DNA from: Haloimpatiens lingqiaonensis
GTDB taxonomy: Bacteria; Bacillota; Clostridia; Clostridiales; Clostridiaceae
Direction: 5' to 3'
Assembly (NCBI RefSeq): GCF_901447495.1
Contig: NZ_CABDWS010000011.1
Coordinates: 1 to 52,756 of the forward strand
DNA: 52,756 nucleotides
Both the position numbers and the translations under genes were made by a program. Position 1 is the stretch's first letter; each line of letters opens with the position of its first letter. The notes under the pieces are model-generated. The model was not told the origin of the DNA. It worked only from the letters and a program-made list of their open reading frames with translations, and ran no database searches. Positions 49,376 through 52,756 of this stretch are shown piece by piece.

Positions 49376-49611
49376 GTCTCGTAAACTTGGCAAAATTGGC
49401 ATTTTATTGAGCATAAACGGTTTTATAGCTATATAATTATACTTTTCATATTTTTTCTTCTTATATCTCTTTTATACAATAATTAGTATTTTTTATACCT
49501 TACAATTATATGCAATTTTAGATTTTTAATGTACTTTAAGTATATTTTATTGTATTATTTAAATAATATAATATGAAATTGTATATAGTAGCTTATGGAG
49601 GTGACCTTATA

Positions 49612-50238
49612 TTGAAAAATATTTATAAAATTATAGTTTCTATTTTAATGTGTGCTATTATAATTTTATGGTCTATATTATTCACCATAAAATTTAAACA
49701 TATATATTATTTTTCTATTGATAAATTTAAAATTCATTCAGATTCTTCTTTAGAAAAATACGAAATAAAAAATAACTATAATTATCTAATAGATTATTTA
49801 ACTTCTAATAATACTAGTGAATTTAAATTACCAACACTTTCCTCTTCTCCAGAAGGAACACATCATTTTATAGAAGTAAAAAATATATTTTATTTCATAA
49901 AGACTGCTTTTTATGTATGCTATTTCAGTTTCATATGTATATCTCTATTTTTATTATCAAAGGGCATAAGAATATTAAAGGAAGCCCTAAAGCTTTCTTC
50001 TATATTCCTTTTAAGCCTTATAGGAAGCATATGTTTTTCCTTTATAAATTTTCAAAAGAGCTTTGATATTTTCCACAATATTATGTTTAAAAACGATTAT
50101 TGGATGTTTTATCCGGAGAAAGATCCAATTATCAACATACTTCCAGAAGGTTTCTTTGCTTTATGCTTTTTTTTCATATTACTATTGATATTCATAAATT
50201 CGATAATAATGCTTATTTTTAGCAGAAATTCTAACTAA
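49612..50238 (+). CDS. TIGR01906/DUF1461 membrane protein, possible lipoprotein transacylase Lit
   Basis: A 208-residue protein with about five membrane helices. Family marks are SPEGTHHFIEVKNIFYFI and FHNIMFKNDYWMFYPEKDP with INILPEGFF, with conserved His. Members called Lit move an acyl chain within lipoproteins; I recall this link and consider it probable, not shown. I use the TTG at 49612 (GGAGGTGA upstream), 13 codons inside a longer frame from 49573. It converges with the VTT gene, overlapping by four bases. Confidence 0.75.
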   Translation: MKNIYKIIVSILMCAIIILWSILFTIKFKHIYYFSIDKFKIHSDSSLEKYEIKNNYNYLIDYLTSNNTSEFKLPTLSSSPEGTHHFIEVKNIFYFIKTAFYVCYFSFICISLFLLSKGIRILKEALKLSSIFLLSLIGSICFSFINFQKSFDIFHNIMFKNDYWMFYPEKDPIINILPEGFFALCFFFILLLIFINSIIMLIFSRNSN

Positions 50239-50951
50239 TTTTCCTTTTTTCTTGATATTCCTTTTAGTATACTTTTACCTTTAACAGTGCTTATAATAAC
50301 TATTATCGCCACTAATACAGTTATGATTAAAATAGAACTTAATTCTCCCACTTCAATCCTATTGCCAAAATAAGTGGATAGAAATATTGCCGGAACTCTT
50401 CCAATGGTAGAAAATATTATAAAATCCTTAAATGACACATTTGCTATACCACAAATATAAGCAAGGGCATCTTTAGGAACCCCTGGTATTAGATACAAAA
50501 AAAATATAACCTTTACATGACTACTGGCATCTAACACCTTATGAAAAAGCTTAAATTTATCCTTTGATACCATCTTTTGCACCATGTCTCTGCCTAAATA
50601 CCTAGATATATAGTATACCATAAAGCTTCCAATTAATATTCCTAATATGGAAAGCACACCACCTAGTGCAGTTCCGTATATGTACCCCCCTGCAATTTGT
50701 ATTATTTCTCCCGGTATAAAGAAAACCACTACCTGAATTATTTGCAAAATCAAAAAAACTAATATGCTATAATTACCATAGCTGAGTATAGCTTTCTTTA
50801 TTTTAATAGGATCCTTTAAAATATAAAAATACTTATAATATTCATAAGTTATATATGAGAATATAAATAGAAATACTAAGGATACCGTTATCTTCTTATA
50901 TTTTATTAAGAAATCTAAAATTTTTTTAAAGTTTTTATTTATCTTTCTCAT
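50235..50951 (-). CDS. TVP38/TMEM64 (VTT-domain) membrane protein
   Basis: A DedA-like membrane protein of 238 residues with a VTT core: FFIPGEIIQIAGGYIYG, GSFMVYYISRYLGRD, LIPGVPKDALAYICG. Members are linked to membrane lipid flipping or homeostasis. ATG at 50951 has GGAG six bases upstream. It follows the glycosylase gene by 23 bases, probably one operon. Confidence 0.88.
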   Translation of the reverse strand: MRKINKNFKKILDFLIKYKKITVSLVFLFIFSYITYEYYKYFYILKDPIKIKKAILSYGNYSILVFLILQIIQVVVFFIPGEIIQIAGGYIYGTALGGVLSILGILIGSFMVYYISRYLGRDMVQKMVSKDKFKLFHKVLDASSHVKVIFFLYLIPGVPKDALAYICGIANVSFKDFIIFSTIGRVPAIFLSTYFGNRIEVGELSSILIITVLVAIIVIISTVKGKSILKGISRKKEN

Positions 50952-50974
50952 AGTATCTCCAACCTTCATAAAAA

Positions 50975-51853
50975 CTATATATCTATTTTATTTTCCCTTG
51001 CGTAGTAAAATAAATATTGCTGAGCAAACCCAGAAAATTCTTGGAATTTTTCTCTTGCAAATTCTCTTATTTTTTTCAAGGATACATCTGGAGCTAAATA
51101 AAAATAGTGCATTGCCCTTTTTACCCAAACATCTACAGGAAATGCCGAATATTTTTGCATTGAAAATAACATTACACAATCCCCTACTTTAGGTCCTACA
51201 CCAGAAAACTTTTGAATTTCCTCATGACACTTATCATCATTTAGTTTTTTTATTTCCTCTAAATTCATATCACCTTTATACAACTTTTCAACTGTATCTA
51301 CAATATACTTTGCCCTAAAACCAACTCCACACTCTTCTAATTCTTCTATATTAGCTTCATGAAGTTTTTCTATGGTAGGAAAAGTATAATACTTTTCTCC
51401 CTTGTACTCTATTTTTTCTCCATATTTTTTGCTTATATTATTTATTGCTCTCTTAATCATAGGTATTCTATTATTAGCAGATATTATAAAAGAAATAAGT
51501 ATTTCGAAAGGCTCTTGCTTTAATATTCTAATACCTTCTCCAAATTCTACCGCTTTTTCTAAAGTTGGATCCTTTTTTAGAATATCTTTTATAGTTCCAT
51601 AATCCCTATACAAATCAAAGTACTCTGCCCAAATATCTTTAAATTCCCTCTCATCAGTATTATATATTATAATATCTTCTCCATTTTTTTCTATCTCAAT
51701 TACCTTGCCCATGGCCACTCCTATATAGTTTCCATTTTCCTGCTGGCTCCATCTAAAACACTGTCCGCAATCAAAAACATCAGCAAGTTCAAAATTTCTA
51801 ACATTTTTTATAATTATTTTATCATTTAATTCTTCTACATATTGAAAATCCAT
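50975..51853 (-). CDS. 8-oxoguanine DNA glycosylase, Ogg1-like
   Basis: The N-terminal OB-like domain (FDCGQCFRWSQQ) is followed by a helix-hairpin-helix-GPD domain. FSGVGPKVGDCVMLF has the catalytic Lys222, and AFPVDVWVKR has Asp241. This bacterial Ogg family removes 8-oxoguanine and has lyase activity. Length 292 is normal. Confidence 0.92.
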   Translation of the reverse strand: MDFQYVEELNDKIIIKNVRNFELADVFDCGQCFRWSQQENGNYIGVAMGKVIEIEKNGEDIIIYNTDEREFKDIWAEYFDLYRDYGTIKDILKKDPTLEKAVEFGEGIRILKQEPFEILISFIISANNRIPMIKRAINNISKKYGEKIEYKGEKYYTFPTIEKLHEANIEELEECGVGFRAKYIVDTVEKLYKGDMNLEEIKKLNDDKCHEEIQKFSGVGPKVGDCVMLFSMQKYSAFPVDVWVKRAMHYFYLAPDVSLKKIREFAREKFQEFSGFAQQYLFYYARENKIDI

Positions 51854-52074
51854 CTCTCCACCCCTTTATACCTTCTTAAATCAACTTTCTCATATAATTT
51901 TTAATTTTCACATTAAATTAAGTAACTGTTTAATTTTACATTTTAATAGTTATTTAAAGAGTTTTATCATTAATTGATCAACATAATTATATATATTTAT
52001 TATACCAATTTAAGCTTACTTCATGCAAATTCTATACCATAAATACAGAGATTTAGCACCTAAATTCCAGTAAA
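51854..52074. other. Gap beside the IS
   Basis: AT-rich sequence with no gene seen. At 52067-52093 CCAGTAAAAAT and ATTTTTACTGG form a perfect hairpin straddling the IS boundary, either a transposase terminator or a terminal structure. Confidence 0.5.
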
Positions 52075-52756
52075 AATTTTATTTTTACTGGAATTGTATC
52101 TTTTTACACTTACTTAAAGGGCTGGTAAGCCCGCAGACCGTTAGGTCGCAAAAATAATTACACTATCCCCTACCCCAAGAAATCTTTAAAATCAATTTCC
52201 AGTTTTATATTTGATTAAGTTTTTACAAATAGTGGGTTATGCCAACCATTTTCTATAATAAATCTTTCATCTCTTATATCTTCAATAACATCTATTTGGA
52301 GCATATATTTCTTTCTAAAATTTCTTATACACCTAAAAAAATATAATTGCATTAGATTAAATGCTATTATTATAAACATTAATACTGTTTCTATGCCCGT
52401 AGGGCTATGAAGAAAACAATGATTCAAATGCCATTCTGTTTTTAACTGATGAAAAGCATTATTTTCAATGTCCCACCTTTTATGCATTATTTCCCATAAA
52501 GTTTCTACCGACGTTAATTTATCCGTCGTTATAATCCATGACTCTTTAATTTCCATTTTATCTCCATTATATATTTCTTCTATAAACTTTATAAACCTTA
52601 CTTTTATTTCTGAATCAGCCATTTCAAAATTATCTTCATCCCAAGCTTTTATCTTTAAATAATTTTTATTTTTTTTATTAACTATCCATTCTTTATCTGC
52701 CTCACGGCACTTAAATAAAGCTAGTGCATCTTTTACAATATGAAGTCGTTCATCTT
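52075..52756 (-). mobile_element. Insertion sequence, 3' part (5' part beyond the window)
   Basis: The boundary at about 52075 is where similarity to the remnant at 39857-39991 ends. It contains the transposase 3' end and a conserved noncoding tail. The left inverted repeat cannot be seen. Confidence 0.75.
52215..52756 (-). CDS. DDE transposase (IS4/IS5 superfamily-like), 5' truncated by window edge
   Basis: The frame is open to the window edge, beyond the Met at 52622: upstream codons read DERLHIVKDALALFKCREAD and onward to DEDNFEM. The C-terminus carries SWIITTDKL, then ETLWEIMHKRWDIENNAFHQLKTEWH, spread over about 40 residues. This is the R-W-x-I-E-N-x-F-x-x-L-K pattern with the third acidic residue of DDE transposases, followed by a hydrophobic helix (MFIIIAFNLMQLYFF). 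Exact family not assigned. Confidence 0.85.
   Translation of the reverse strand, partial: DERLHIVKDALALFKCREADKEWIVNKKNKNYLKIKAWDEDNFEMADSEIKVRFIKFIEEIYNGDKMEIKESWIITTDKLTSVETLWEIMHKRWDIENNAFHQLKTEWHLNHCFLHSPTGIETVLMFIIIAFNLMQLYFFRCIRNFRKKYMLQIDVIEDIRDERFIIENGWHNPLFVKT

Noticed and set aside
49376-49420. TTGGCA-AAA-TTGGCA direct repeat upstream of groESL as a CtsR site
   Set aside because: It does not match the CtsR heptad GGTCAAA, and the CIRCE already explains heat control.

Overview
The window is AT-rich and reads as chromosome of a Clostridium sensu stricto species. The support is very low G+C, strong purine-rich Shine-Dalgarno sites, many TTG/GTG starts, a gatCAB operon, yerC-pcrA-ligA synteny, HrcA/CIRCE-controlled groESL and a guanine riboswitch on guaBA. 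Protein style and intergenic repeats suggest the C. botulinum group I / C. sporogenes neighbourhood, but I cannot prove the species from the sequence. Nearly all genes lie on the minus strand; clear plus-strand genes are at 7839, 24769 and 49612.

Layout. 0-4.3 kb: a CoA-transferase with a good sigma-54 promoter, next to a PAS/AAA+/Fis sigma-54 activator and a small gene. 4.6-6.5 kb: 22 tRNA genes read leftwards from one strong promoter and containing a tandem-duplicated block. 6.65-7.7 kb: a phosphodiesterase and RdgB. 7.8-9.2 kb: an unknown protein. 10-13.3 kb: gatCAB. 14.2-20.2 kb: ligA, pcrA split by an in-frame intein with a GIY-YIG-like insert, and yerC. 20.6-29.2 kb: RsuA, a lytic transglycosylase, a repeat protein, a ROK kinase and small conserved genes. 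30-31.4 kb: pgi, bracketed by two long palindromes. 31.9-36.7 kb: an MMPL exporter plus a secreted coiled-coil partner, whose promoter overlaps paired TGAC-N5-GTCA operators. 37.3-39 kb: an OppA lipoprotein with a disturbed signal-peptide frame.

39.5-43.4 kb is an accessory island beside the 3' end of guaA: an IS end remnant, a DUF7309/DUF6930-like protein, a PIN-like nuclease, an ImmA/IrrE protease, an XRE repressor and a decayed tyrosine integrase. 43.5-46.9 kb is guaB-guaA with its riboswitch. 47.3-49.4 kb is groES-groEL. The right end holds a Lit-like membrane protein, a VTT-domain protein, an Ogg-type glycosylase and a transposase cut by the window edge.

Six near-identical 134-bp two-hairpin elements, all in one orientation, are scattered through intergenic DNA. 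A second modular repeat family (hairpin + conserved box + heptamer tandem repeats) fills other gaps. The strongest leads are the XRE-ImmA-PIN-DUF island, the GIY-YIG-like intein, the 134-bp repeats and the double-operator MMPL promoter.
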